Assembly (NCBI GenBank): GCA_946647055.1
Contig: CAMPCT010000142.1
Span: 1 to 5,769 of the forward strand
Direction of reading: 5' to 3'
Length of the DNA: 5,769 bases
DNA from: an uncultured Atopobium sp.
GTDB taxonomy: Bacteria > Actinomycetota > Coriobacteriia > Coriobacteriales > Atopobiaceae
Shown: piece by piece, positions 1-5,769 of the stretch
Layout of the letters: the number at the start of each line of letters is the position of its first letter
Numbering within the stretch: position 1 is the stretch's first letter
Position numbers and translations under genes: made by a program
Notes under the pieces: model-generated
The model's database searches: none
Told to the model about the DNA's origin: nothing
What the model saw: the letters and a program-made list of their open reading frames with translations, nothing else

Positions 1-11
1 GCCCCCTCCGC

Positions 12-71
12 CCCGGTACAGGTCGCTTTTCCGGAGCCGTACCCGGTACAGGTCGCAAATCCGGAGCCGTA
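12..71 (-). repeat. Two tandem copies of a 30-bp hairpin-forming unit
   Basis: Copy 1 (12-41) and copy 2 (42-71) are identical at 27 of 30 positions; all three differences sit at 27-29 versus 57-59 (TTT versus AAA), in the centre of the unit. A third copy begins at 72 but stops after about five matching bases. Read on the minus strand, each unit folds as GGTACGG paired to CCTGTACC-type bases: seven pairs including one G-U, a C-C mismatch, two more pairs, and a 9-base loop (hairpins at 15-43 and 45-73, one base apart). The plus-strand fold is worse because the G-U becomes A-C, so the structure is better suited to RNA from the EamA permease gene that ends at 97. It may be a REP-like extragenic element or a 3'-end stabiliser or terminator. 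No T-run follows, so I do not call it an intrinsic terminator. More copies may lie left of the window. Confidence 0.75.
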
Positions 72-96
72 CCCGGCCCAAAATGCACAAAATGGG

Positions 97-1020
97 CTAC
101 TCGGAGACGTTCGCCTGAATCGCCACGAGGAAGATGGTGGCCACCATGAGGATCAGGCCAGCCCAGTCGGCCCATGAGAAGGCCGTTCCCAGCCAGAGGG
201 CAGTGATGACCGTGGCGCTCACCGGCTCCGCAGCCCCAAGCATGTTGCCCCACAGCGGCCCCACGATCGAGATGCCATGGAGGAAGAGCCCGTAGGCGGC
301 GAAGGTACCCACCAGGATGGCTATGGCCAGAACGACAAGACCGACGAAGCTGAAGCTGGGCACGCCTGACGGGATGGTCCCGTTTGCCGTGCAGACGACG
401 ATGCCTGTGAGGCCACCCACGAGCATGCCGACGCCCGTCACCGCAAAACTGCCATAGCGGACGAAGAGCGGCTTGGGGTACATGGTGTAGAACGTCGCCG
501 CCGCCGCCGTCGCAATGCCAAGGAGCAGGCCCGGCAGCGGCATGTGGATGGCGGTGGGGTCTCCGTGCGTGGCAATGAGGAAGGTCGCGACAAGGGCGCA
601 GGCGAGGGCCGAGACCTCGAGCCCACGGGGCAGCCGCCGCCCGACCATGCAGGCGATGGCCAACACGAAGACGATGTTGAGGCTCTGGAGCACGGTAGCG
701 GTGCCCGCGTTGGTGTACGAGATGGTCGCCGCATAGACGGTCGAGTTGAGGTACAGGCCAAACGAGCCAAAGACGAGCAGGCGTCGACGCGTGTCGGCGT
801 CCGAGAGCATCTCGCGAAGCGTGTCCCTGCGCGTGGCCAGCAGGACCACCAAAAAGACCAGGCCAGCACCGAGCTGGCGGAAGGCGGTGAGCAGCAGGGC
901 GTCAATCTCGGTGGAAGAGAAGAGGTACTGGATGCACGTCCCCGAGAAGCCCCAGGCGATGGCACCTGCGAGCGTCGCGAGGATGCCTCGCGCCATGCGT
1001 CCCTGGTCCTGTTCCGTCAT
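97..1020 (-). CDS. EamA/DMT-family membrane transporter
   Basis: This is a 307-residue integral membrane protein of the drug/metabolite transporter superfamily, a group of secondary carriers that mostly export amino acids, metabolites or drugs; the substrate cannot be told from sequence. About ten hydrophobic segments form two homologous EamA halves (roughly residues 12-150 and 165-304). Family-typical features are the AWGFSG stretch in TM1 (about 22-27), the FRQLGAG segment in TM2 (47-53), the NAGTATVLQSL stretch in the first half, and AAEPVSA near the start of the penultimate helix of the second half. Length matches the usual 280-310 residues. The ATG at 1018-1020 is chosen because GAGGTG lies 8 bases upstream (1029-1034 on the complement) and because the hydrophobic domain begins right after it; the frame stays open upstream to 1347, but that overlaps the divergent gene and looks non-coding. 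An in-frame ATG at residue 9 is a weaker alternative. The gene is monocistronic as far as can be seen, divergent from the TPR gene, and its SD may be masked by a leader hairpin. Confidence 0.93.
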   Translation of the reverse strand: MTEQDQGRMARGILATLAGAIAWGFSGTCIQYLFSSTEIDALLLTAFRQLGAGLVFLVVLLATRRDTLREMLSDADTRRRLLVFGSFGLYLNSTVYAATISYTNAGTATVLQSLNIVFVLAIACMVGRRLPRGLEVSALACALVATFLIATHGDPTAIHMPLPGLLLGIATAAAATFYTMYPKPLFVRYGSFAVTGVGMLVGGLTGIVVCTANGTIPSGVPSFSFVGLVVLAIAILVGTFAAYGLFLHGISIVGPLWGNMLGAAEPVSATVITALWLGTAFSWADWAGLILMVATIFLVAIQANVSE

Positions 1021-1147
1021 GCTACCCCCACCTCGTTTCCACGTTGGGAAAGCATAGCGCAAGGAGGTGGGGCACGCACCGCCATCAACCAATTCCCATC
1101 CTGCGGGGTAGAATGGAAGGGTTGAGACACCAGCGGAAGGAACAACC
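1021..1147. promoter_or_regulatory. Divergent intergenic region, permease / TPR gene
   Basis: This 127-bp gap must carry the promoters for both divergent genes. On the plus strand TAGAAT at 1109-1114 is the best -10-like hexamer, placing a start about 27 bases before the GTG at 1148, but no good -35 stands 16-18 bases upstream. On the minus strand TATGCT (complement of 1051-1056) is -10-like, again without a clear -35. Both are weak calls. A strong SD-like AAGGAGGTGG at 1061-1070 on the plus strand has no start codon at a useful distance and is best explained as the distal arm of the inverted repeat at 1026-1072. Confidence 0.35.
1026..1072 (-). promoter_or_regulatory. Inverted repeat that could mask the permease RBS
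   Basis: CCCCACCTC at 1026-1034 and GAGGTGGGG at 1064-1072 are perfect 9-base reverse complements separated by 29 bases. On the minus strand, the arm nearest the EamA start codon contains its Shine-Dalgarno (GAGGTG), so a leader transcribed from beyond 1072 could pair the distal CCCCACCUC arm with the ribosome site. A second stem nests inside the loop: TTTCC (1036-1040) against GGAAA (1047-1051) with a 6-base loop. This suggests translational control of the permease, or alternatively a two-half-site DNA operator in the divergent promoter region. The caveat is that the only -10-like hexamer I see (TATGCT, complement of 1051-1056) would start transcription inside the loop and omit the distal arm. 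Confidence 0.45.
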
Positions 1148-3562
1148 GTGTTCAAGAGCTTCATCACCAAGGTCATCAGCGTCTGCCTCTTCATCATGGG
1201 AGTATTGTTCGCCATCACCATCACCGTCCCAGAGAGCGACGGGAGCTTCGACTTTGGGTACATCCTCTTTGCCCTGGTCCTCGCCGCCCTCTTCATGGCT
1301 GCCGCCGTCGCCCTCTGGCGCTGGGGAAGCAAGGGGAAGGAGCACAACCCCTACGCCTACAACCCCGGACCCACCGCATACCAGCCACCCACCGGCACCG
1401 GGATGCCCTACGTCACGCCATCCCCCACGCCCGTCACCACCGTCACCCCCGTGGTAGCGGCTCCTGCGGCACAGAAGGCGTCCCCCTCGACCGCACCCGA
1501 CCCCCTCGAGAGGCTCCTGTCGCGTGCGAGCGACCTCTACCCCGCCCTCAAGGACTTCGTCCGTCACGACCGCGCGGGCAACCACGATTCCGCGATGTCC
1601 CATGCCGCGGCGACGCTCCTCGCCTCTGGCGGGCTGCTTGACTGGGATCCCACGCCCAACGCCTCCATGACCAAGCTCTCGCGCACGGGCAAGTTCTGGA
1701 CCAGCCTCAGGGACGACGAGGTCACCACGGACGACTACCACCGCATCGTCTCCGTCGAGACGGCCCTCAATGTCGCCCAGATGCTCGGCGCCGCCGGCAT
1801 CGGCATGGATGAGCCCGATGACGCCATCCGCTCCAAGGCTCGCGACCGCATCCTCGCCAGCCTCGACGCCCCGCTTCCCGCTTGGGACCCCATGCCCGAG
1901 CTCTCGCTCGCCTACCCCGGCCTTGCCCCACAGGACACCCCGGGCGAGTGGCTCGAGCGCATGGGACTCTCCTTCTATGCCGAGAACTACCCTGCCGACG
2001 TGCGCGTCGTCTTCGAGATGGCGAGCAACGTCGCCGAGGGCGTGACCTGCGTCTCCGTGGAGCTCCCCTCCCCCGAGGTGTTCGCATCCGCCTCGGACGA
2101 CCACGTCGAGCGCGTGTCGATTGCCCGCACCTACTCGCTCAGGCTCTGCCTCCTCATGGCGCGCATGGCGTTCGCCGCCTGCGACAAGGTGCGCCGCGTC
2201 GTGGTGAACGGGCATCTCCACGACGGCACCGTGACGCTCCTCTCGGTCGACGTCGACCGCACCGCACTCGAGCGTATCTCCCCCGCCGCTGCCAGCGACG
2301 CGGTCACGCGCGGCGGCTTCCCGCAGGACCCCTCGATCAGCGCCAGCTTCGACACCACGGGATGGTTCGTCGAGGTCGTGCCCGCGCTCACCCTCGACAG
2401 CGAACCGGTCTCTGCGGTGTCGCGCTTCGAGCCGCTCGAGCTCGACGGGCGGCCCTGCCCCGAGGCGATGCAGCGCGCCTGCGGCGCACGCGTCATGTCC
2501 GACCTCGGCATCAACGAGAACGCCGGCCGCCTCGCCGCCCTCAACAAGCTCCTCCCCGACCTCAAGGGGACGACGGGTGACGTGGTCTCGCGCATCGTCG
2601 CCCTACGCGACGCCTCCGACGGCGACCTCACGGTGGCCGAGGCCTGCGAGCGGACGAGCAACGCCCTCGTCGAGGGCACGCTTGACGTGACCGACACCGA
2701 CCAGATCGCCCGGACCTTCATGGACGGTTCGGCGCTCGACCGCGCAGTCGAGCGGGCGAACGAGATGACCGACGTCCCCGAGGGGGAGGTCCCCCGCCTC
2801 GAGGAGGCCCTTGCCCTGCTCGAGGAGACGCTAGCTCCCATCGAGCAGGTCGGCGCCTATCTCGACGACCCGTCGACCGTCTACCGCTACTTTGGCTCGA
2901 TTGCCGAGCGTATCCGCTTCAACTGCGACATCGACGACCACGCGCGCACCGTCCGCCTGGTCCCCGACTCCTACTTCAGGGCCCACATCCTGTGCGCGCG
3001 CTTCCTCAACTCGCTCGAGCGCTTTGACGAGGCACTCGAGCACGGCCTCGTCGTCCAGCGCATCGCACCGGCCTCGACGGACGCCGCACTCGTCGTGGTG
3101 AGGACCCTCGAGGACCAGTCGCGCACCTACGAGGCCGCCGACCTCCTCATCGAGACCCTCAAGAAGACCGCCACCGCCCGCGATGCGGCGCTGTGTCACT
3201 ATCGCCTCGCCTACATGGAGTGGAAGCTCGGGCGCAACGACCTCGCCGTGGCCTGCTACCAGCGCGCCCTTCGCTGGAACACCGACATCGCGGGCCAGGC
3301 GCGCATCGAGCTCGACGACCTGCTCGAGAGCAATCCCGAGCTCAAGCGCCTCACCGACGAGGAGGCCGTCGAGGCGCTCAACGCAGCGGAAATCCCCATC
3401 GGGGGTTCGCGCGCCGTCTCCGACAGCACGCTCGCCGCAGCCATCACCTGCATCGACAACGGCGCCTTCAGGGCTGCCCGGCCCCTCATGAGCATCGAGT
3501 ACGAGCTGGTGCGCGACGACACCCTGGTGAACGTCTACCGCTCGCTCATCCCCTACGACTGA
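1148..3562 (+). CDS. Membrane-anchored TPR-repeat protein, function unknown
   Basis: This 804-residue protein starts at GTG (1148); GGAAGG lies 7 bases upstream and the membrane anchor follows at once. Two hydrophobic segments (about 6-27 and 37-57) form a membrane hairpin. Basic residues before the first (K3, K8) and after the second (R58, K62, K64) predict that both ends are cytoplasmic. A Pro/Thr/Ala-rich linker spans about 66-118. Residues 120-240 look helical. Residues 243-380 alternate strands and helices, including a VRRVVVNG segment at 348-355 that resembles a beta hairpin; I recognise no family. The C-terminal third is helical with TPR-like repeats: about 609-640, 642-675 and the clearest at 682-711 (HYRLAYMEWKLGR, then AVACYQRAL). 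TPRs bind other proteins, so a scaffold or sensor role at the inner membrane face is plausible but inferred. The gene stands alone, divergent from the permease and ending 27 bp from the convergent coaE stop. The reading frame is intact and codon use is like its neighbours. Confidence 0.9.
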   Translation: MFKSFITKVISVCLFIMGVLFAITITVPESDGSFDFGYILFALVLAALFMAAAVALWRWGSKGKEHNPYAYNPGPTAYQPPTGTGMPYVTPSPTPVTTVTPVVAAPAAQKASPSTAPDPLERLLSRASDLYPALKDFVRHDRAGNHDSAMSHAAATLLASGGLLDWDPTPNASMTKLSRTGKFWTSLRDDEVTTDDYHRIVSVETALNVAQMLGAAGIGMDEPDDAIRSKARDRILASLDAPLPAWDPMPELSLAYPGLAPQDTPGEWLERMGLSFYAENYPADVRVVFEMASNVAEGVTCVSVELPSPEVFASASDDHVERVSIARTYSLRLCLLMARMAFAACDKVRRVVVNGHLHDGTVTLLSVDVDRTALERISPAAASDAVTRGGFPQDPSISASFDTTGWFVEVVPALTLDSEPVSAVSRFEPLELDGRPCPEAMQRACGARVMSDLGINENAGRLAALNKLLPDLKGTTGDVVSRIVALRDASDGDLTVAEACERTSNALVEGTLDVTDTDQIARTFMDGSALDRAVERANEMTDVPEGEVPRLEEALALLEETLAPIEQVGAYLDDPSTVYRYFGSIAERIRFNCDIDDHARTVRLVPDSYFRAHILCARFLNSLERFDEALEHGLVVQRIAPASTDAALVVVRTLEDQSRTYEAADLLIETLKKTATARDAALCHYRLAYMEWKLGRNDLAVACYQRALRWNTDIAGQARIELDDLLESNPELKRLTDEEAVEALNAAEIPIGGSRAVSDSTLAAAITCIDNGAFRAARPLMSIEYELVRDDTLVNVYRSLIPYD

Positions 3563-3589
3563 GGACGTTGCGAGTAGCCCCTCTCGCCC

Positions 3590-4213
3590 TCACGCCCAGC
3601 CGATCCTCTCGTGGTCGAGCCACCAGGCATCGACCGCAGCCACAAGCTGTTCGGGGGAGCCGTCGTTCTGGAAGACGGTGTCGGCATGCGCCACGAGCCA
3701 TTCGTCCGTCGGCTGGTTTGCTGCGCGCGCGTCAAAGTCAACCGCATCCATGCCGCGGCAAACGGCCCTCTCGCGACGCACGTCGATGGGGCAGGTGACC
3801 ACCACGACCTCGTCGGCGAGGTCGAGCCACTGCTGCGCGCGGTCAAGTACCTGCACCTCGACGACACAGACCCTCGGCATGCTGGGGGCACATCCCACCT
3901 CGCACAGGACCTGGGCCAGGCGGTCCATGATCGCCGGGACCTCGAGCTCCTCGAGACGCGCGAGGCGCATCGGGTCAGAGAAGACACGGCTCGCGAGGAG
4001 CCTCCTGTCGAGCTCGCCCGTCTCGGGGTCGATGAGGTCCTCCCCAAACTCGGCCACGACGTCGTCGAGGACGGGACTTCCCGGCGAGAGCACCTCGCGC
4101 GAGACGGCATCGAGGTCGACGCGCCAGGCACCGAGCTCCACCATGCGCTTGGCCACGGTTGACTTCCCCGAGGCGATGCCCCCGGAGAGGAAGACGGTGT
4201 AGGGCATGGCCAT
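3590..4213 (-). CDS. coaE: Dephospho-CoA kinase
   Basis: CoaE phosphorylates the 3'-hydroxyl of dephospho-CoA with ATP in the cytosol, the last step of coenzyme A synthesis. The product has 207 residues, the normal size. Visible signatures are the P-loop GGIASGKST (11-19), the VDLDAVSREVLSPGSP segment (32-47) matching the family's DAD..RE..PG stretch with D33 as the likely catalytic acid, FGEDL (56-60), ELDRRLLASRVFSDP (67-81), DEVVVVTCP (134-142), the lid-region R149 and RGMD (153-156), NQ (166-167), and ADTVFQNDGS (177-186). Two family signatures are altered: the usual LE..HP reads LEELEVP (V92 replaces His), and the usual PLLFE reads VQVLD (120-124). The start is the ATG at 4211-4213, 5 bases after AAGGAGG (complement of 4219-4225); an ATG two codons later is possible. 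The frame is open far upstream, but that is antisense to the binding-protein gene. It converges with the TPR gene and stands without visible operon partners. Confidence 0.93.
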   Translation of the reverse strand: MAMPYTVFLSGGIASGKSTVAKRMVELGAWRVDLDAVSREVLSPGSPVLDDVVAEFGEDLIDPETGELDRRLLASRVFSDPMRLARLEELEVPAIMDRLAQVLCEVGCAPSMPRVCVVEVQVLDRAQQWLDLADEVVVVTCPIDVRRERAVCRGMDAVDFDARAANQPTDEWLVAHADTVFQNDGSPEQLVAAVDAWWLDHERIGWA

Positions 4214-4314
4214 GGAAGCCTCCTTGGGACGGAATCGACGCCCATCCACTTTACCCCACTGGGGCGCCCGCAGGGAGCCGTCGGGGCCACATTTGTTAAC
4301 TCTTGGGCATCGGG

Positions 4315-4331
4315 TGGCCCAGAATGGGCCA
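4315..4331. promoter_or_regulatory. Perfect 7-bp inverted repeat, possible operator or hairpin
   Basis: TGGCCCA (4315-4321) and TGGGCCA (4325-4331) are perfect reverse complements around GAA. The same TGGCCCA heptamer recurs at 4385-4391, 70 bp downstream of the first and just before the binding-protein RBS. The arrangement could be a repressor or activator operator with a second half-site, or an RNA hairpin with an alternative partner. No regulator gene is adjacent, so the protein that would bind is unknown. Confidence 0.35.
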
Positions 4332-4356
4332 TTACCTGCATAGACAGGGGCCTTTT
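4327..4356 (+). terminator. Weak terminator-like hairpin in the binding-protein leader
   Basis: GGCC (4327-4330) can pair with GGCC (4349-4352) and CCTG (4335-4338) with CAGG (4345-4348), giving eight pairs with a 4-base one-sided bulge and a 6-base loop, followed by TTTT (4353-4356). It shares bases with the 4315-4331 hairpin, so the two folds exclude each other, which is the logic of an attenuator. The T-run is only four long and the bulge weakens the stem; I rate this as a possibility only. Confidence 0.2.
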
Positions 4357-4411
4357 GGGTAGATACTTGGAATCGATGGCAATTTGGCCCACCTTCTAGA
4401 AAGGAACCGCA

Positions 4412-5769
4412 ATGAAGCAGATCGACCAGAACGAGAGGGGCATGCTCCTGAGCTCGCTCGTCTCCTCCCTCTCCCGCCGCTCCTTCCTCAAGGGCACCGC
4501 GGGCATGGCCGCGCTCGTCAGCGCTGCCGCCCTCGCCGGCTGCGGCGGCTCCGATGACGGCGGCAGTGACGGTGCTGATGGCGGAGAGAACATCATCCGC
4601 TTTGGCGTCGCCAAGCCCGATGCCTCCTTCGACACCCAGACCACCTCGACCACCATCGGCATCTCCGAGAACGTGACCGAGGGCCTCTATGAGCTCGACC
4701 CCACCACCAACGAGGTCAAGCCCGTTGTCGCCGCCGCCCTGCCCACCGTCTCCGAGGACGGCCTCACCTATGAGATCGAGCTCAACGAGGGCATCAAGTT
4801 CCACGACGGCTCCGTCCTCACCGCCGAGGACGTCAAGTTCACCTTCGAGCGCCTCGTCTCCATCAACGCCGAGGCCGACTCCTTCACCAAGATCGTGGGC
4901 TTCGACGCGCTCGCCAACGGCGAGACCGACCAGCTCGAGGGCCTCCAGGTCGTCGACGACACCCACATCGTCTTCACGCTCTCCGAGCCCCACTCCTCGT
5001 TCCTTCGCCTGCTCTGCCAGTTCTACGCCAACATCTATCCCAAGGCCGGCGTCGAGGCCGCGGGTGAGGACTGGGGCATCTCGACCGGTCCCGACTACAC
5101 CACCTTCTTTGGCTGCGGCCCCTTCTTCATCGAGGACAACGACGGCGTGAGCTTCGTGCGCCTCGCCGCCTTCGACGACTACCATGCCGGCCGTCCCGCC
5201 ATCGACGCGGTCGAGATCAGCTACGTCTCCGACGACAGCACCCTCATGAACATGTACGTCAACGGCGACCTCGACGTCGTGTTCGTCCCCAAGGACCTCC
5301 TTGCCCAGTACACCACCGACGAGACCGTCGGCCCCGAGATCGTCAACTACACGCCCTGCGCCACGCAGTTCGTGAACCTCAACCTCCAGAACGGTCCCGC
5401 CGAGTTCCAGGACCAGCGCGTCCGCGAGGCCCTGTCGCTCGCCATCGACCGCCCGACCCTGTGCGCCACCGTCCTCGAGGGTGCCGCCGCCCCGTGCTCC
5501 TGCTTCATCCCCAGCACCGTCAACGGCCATGACGCCTCCCTCGAGGTCTTCGAGTTCAACCCCGACAAGGCCATCGAGCTCCTCGGCGAAGCCGGCGTGA
5601 GCGGCCTCACCTTCGACTTCCCGGTGCGCAAGCGCGACGAGCTGGTCGCCCAGGTCCTCGCCTCCAACTGGGCTGACGTGGGCGTCACCGCCAACGTCTC
5701 GGTCATCGAGGACCAGGACTGGTCCACCAAGCGCGGCAACGGCGAGATCCAGGCCACCACGGTCACCTG
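4412..5769 (+). CDS. Peptide-type ABC transporter solute-binding lipoprotein (5' part)
   Basis: The frame runs open to the right edge: 452 codons plus two bases. The family is usually 500-550 residues, so about four-fifths is seen. It belongs to solute-binding protein family 5, whose members capture oligopeptides, dipeptides, nickel or sugars outside the membrane and deliver them to an Opp/Dpp-type ABC importer; the ligand is not decidable here. The N-terminus carries a consensus twin-arginine motif SRRSFLK (21-27), a hydrophobic stretch, and a lipobox LAGC with lipidated Cys44, then a Gly/Asp/Ser-rich tether. Family hallmarks follow: NVTEGLYELDP, GLTYEIELNEGIKFHDG (ending at 133), LTAEDVKFTFERL (136-148) and FQDQRVREALSLAIDR (332-347). 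The ATG at 4412 has AGGA 6 bases upstream. It is divergent from coaE; permease and ATPase genes would be expected downstream, outside the window. Confidence 0.93.
   Translation, partial: MKQIDQNERGMLLSSLVSSLSRRSFLKGTAGMAALVSAAALAGCGGSDDGGSDGADGGENIIRFGVAKPDASFDTQTTSTTIGISENVTEGLYELDPTTNEVKPVVAAALPTVSEDGLTYEIELNEGIKFHDGSVLTAEDVKFTFERLVSINAEADSFTKIVGFDALANGETDQLEGLQVVDDTHIVFTLSEPHSSFLRLLCQFYANIYPKAGVEAAGEDWGISTGPDYTTFFGCGPFFIEDNDGVSFVRLAAFDDYHAGRPAIDAVEISYVSDDSTLMNMYVNGDLDVVFVPKDLLAQYTTDETVGPEIVNYTPCATQFVNLNLQNGPAEFQDQRVREALSLAIDRPTLCATVLEGAAAPCSCFIPSTVNGHDASLEVFEFNPDKAIELLGEAGVSGLTFDFPVRKRDELVAQVLASNWADVGVTANVSVIEDQDWSTKRGNGEIQATTVT

Larger units (their letters stand above)
4214..4411. promoter_or_regulatory. 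Divergent intergenic region, coaE / binding-protein gene
   Basis: This 198-bp gap separates two divergent starts and is visibly richer in A+T between about 4290 and 4400 than the flanking genes, as expected of a promoter region. Plus-strand candidates are weak: GATACT at 4362-4367 is -10-like (four of six) but has no good -35; TTGTTA at 4293-4298 is -35-like but has no -10 at the right distance. For coaE, TAAAGT (complement of the bases near 4249-4254) is a weak -10. Palindromes present are CCCCACTGGGG (4254-4264), TGGCCCA-GAA-TGGGCCA (4315-4331) and TTCTAGAA (4394-4401). I see no known riboswitch or T-box pattern. Confidence 0.5.

Noticed and set aside
12..71. CRISPR array
   Set aside because: The units abut with no spacers between them and only about two copies are present.
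76..97. GCCCA / TGGGC inverted repeat at the permease stop codon as a terminator
   Set aside because: Only five pairs, a 12-base loop and no T-run on either strand; too weak to call.
1061..1070. AAGGAGGTGG as an RBS for a small plus-strand gene
   Set aside because: No ATG, GTG or TTG at a useful distance starts a credible frame; the next ATG (1113) is over 40 bases away.
1021..1347. N-terminal extension of the permease to 416 residues
   Set aside because: It overlaps the divergent TPR gene and its RBS region, has no similarity to the family, and the ATG at 1020 has a proper SD.
1085..2221. 378-residue minus-strand open frame opposite the TPR gene
   Set aside because: His/Gly/Val/Glu-rich composition typical of antisense frames in GC-rich genes; no SD or family motif.
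3563..3589. Shared terminator between the convergent stops
   Set aside because: A 5-bp GCGAG/CTCGC stem (3570-3587) exists, but there is no T-run and the stem is short.
3553..4392. 279-residue minus-strand frame overlapping coaE
   Set aside because: Ser/Arg/Pro-rich out-of-frame shadow of coaE, with no recognisable domain.
4214..5530. Minus-strand frame open upstream of coaE, making an apparent 646-residue protein
   Set aside because: The extension is antisense to the binding-protein gene, low-complexity (Gly/Asp/Val/Glu rich), and the coaE start has its own strong SD; it is a GC-bias artefact.

Overview
The window is GC-rich DNA (roughly two-thirds G+C by eye) carrying three complete protein genes and the 5' part of a fourth. 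The base composition, the strong GC preference at third codon positions, the Gram-positive-type lipoprotein signal behind a twin-arginine motif, and the style of the dephospho-CoA kinase all fit a high-GC actinobacterium. My best guess is a member of Coriobacteriia (Olsenella, Atopobium or Collinsella type). This is inferred from general resemblance; there is no rRNA or marker phylogeny here to prove it.

Layout, left to right. Bases 12-71 hold two tandem copies of a 30-bp unit, each able to fold as an imperfect hairpin, lying just downstream of a minus-strand gene. Bases 97-1020 (minus) encode a 10-TM EamA/DMT-family permease. The 127-bp divergent gap 1021-1147 contains a perfect 9-bp inverted repeat, one arm of which covers the permease's Shine-Dalgarno sequence. 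Bases 1148-3562 (plus, GTG start) encode an 804-residue protein with an N-terminal two-TM membrane hairpin, a Pro/Thr-rich linker, a large soluble region I cannot assign, and C-terminal TPR-like helices. Only 27 bp separate its stop from the stop of the convergent coaE gene (3590-4213, minus), the last enzyme of coenzyme A synthesis. The 198-bp gap 4214-4411 separates coaE from a divergent gene and holds several short inverted repeats. From 4412 to the right edge runs an open-ended gene for a family-5 (peptide/oligopeptide type) ABC transporter solute-binding lipoprotein with a Tat-type signal; its C-terminus and probably its permease and ATPase partners lie beyond the window.

The four genes do not form one operon: orientations alternate (minus, plus, minus, plus), so each must have its own promoter or be the end of a unit. 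Themes are export or uptake across the membrane (EamA permease, peptide-binding protein), a housekeeping cofactor enzyme (CoaE), and an uncharacterised membrane-anchored TPR protein. I see no mobile element, CRISPR array, tRNA, rRNA or defence system. The most interesting items are the putative RBS-masking hairpin before the permease, the paired hairpin repeats at the left edge, the unassigned TPR protein, and the missing family-signature residues in CoaE.
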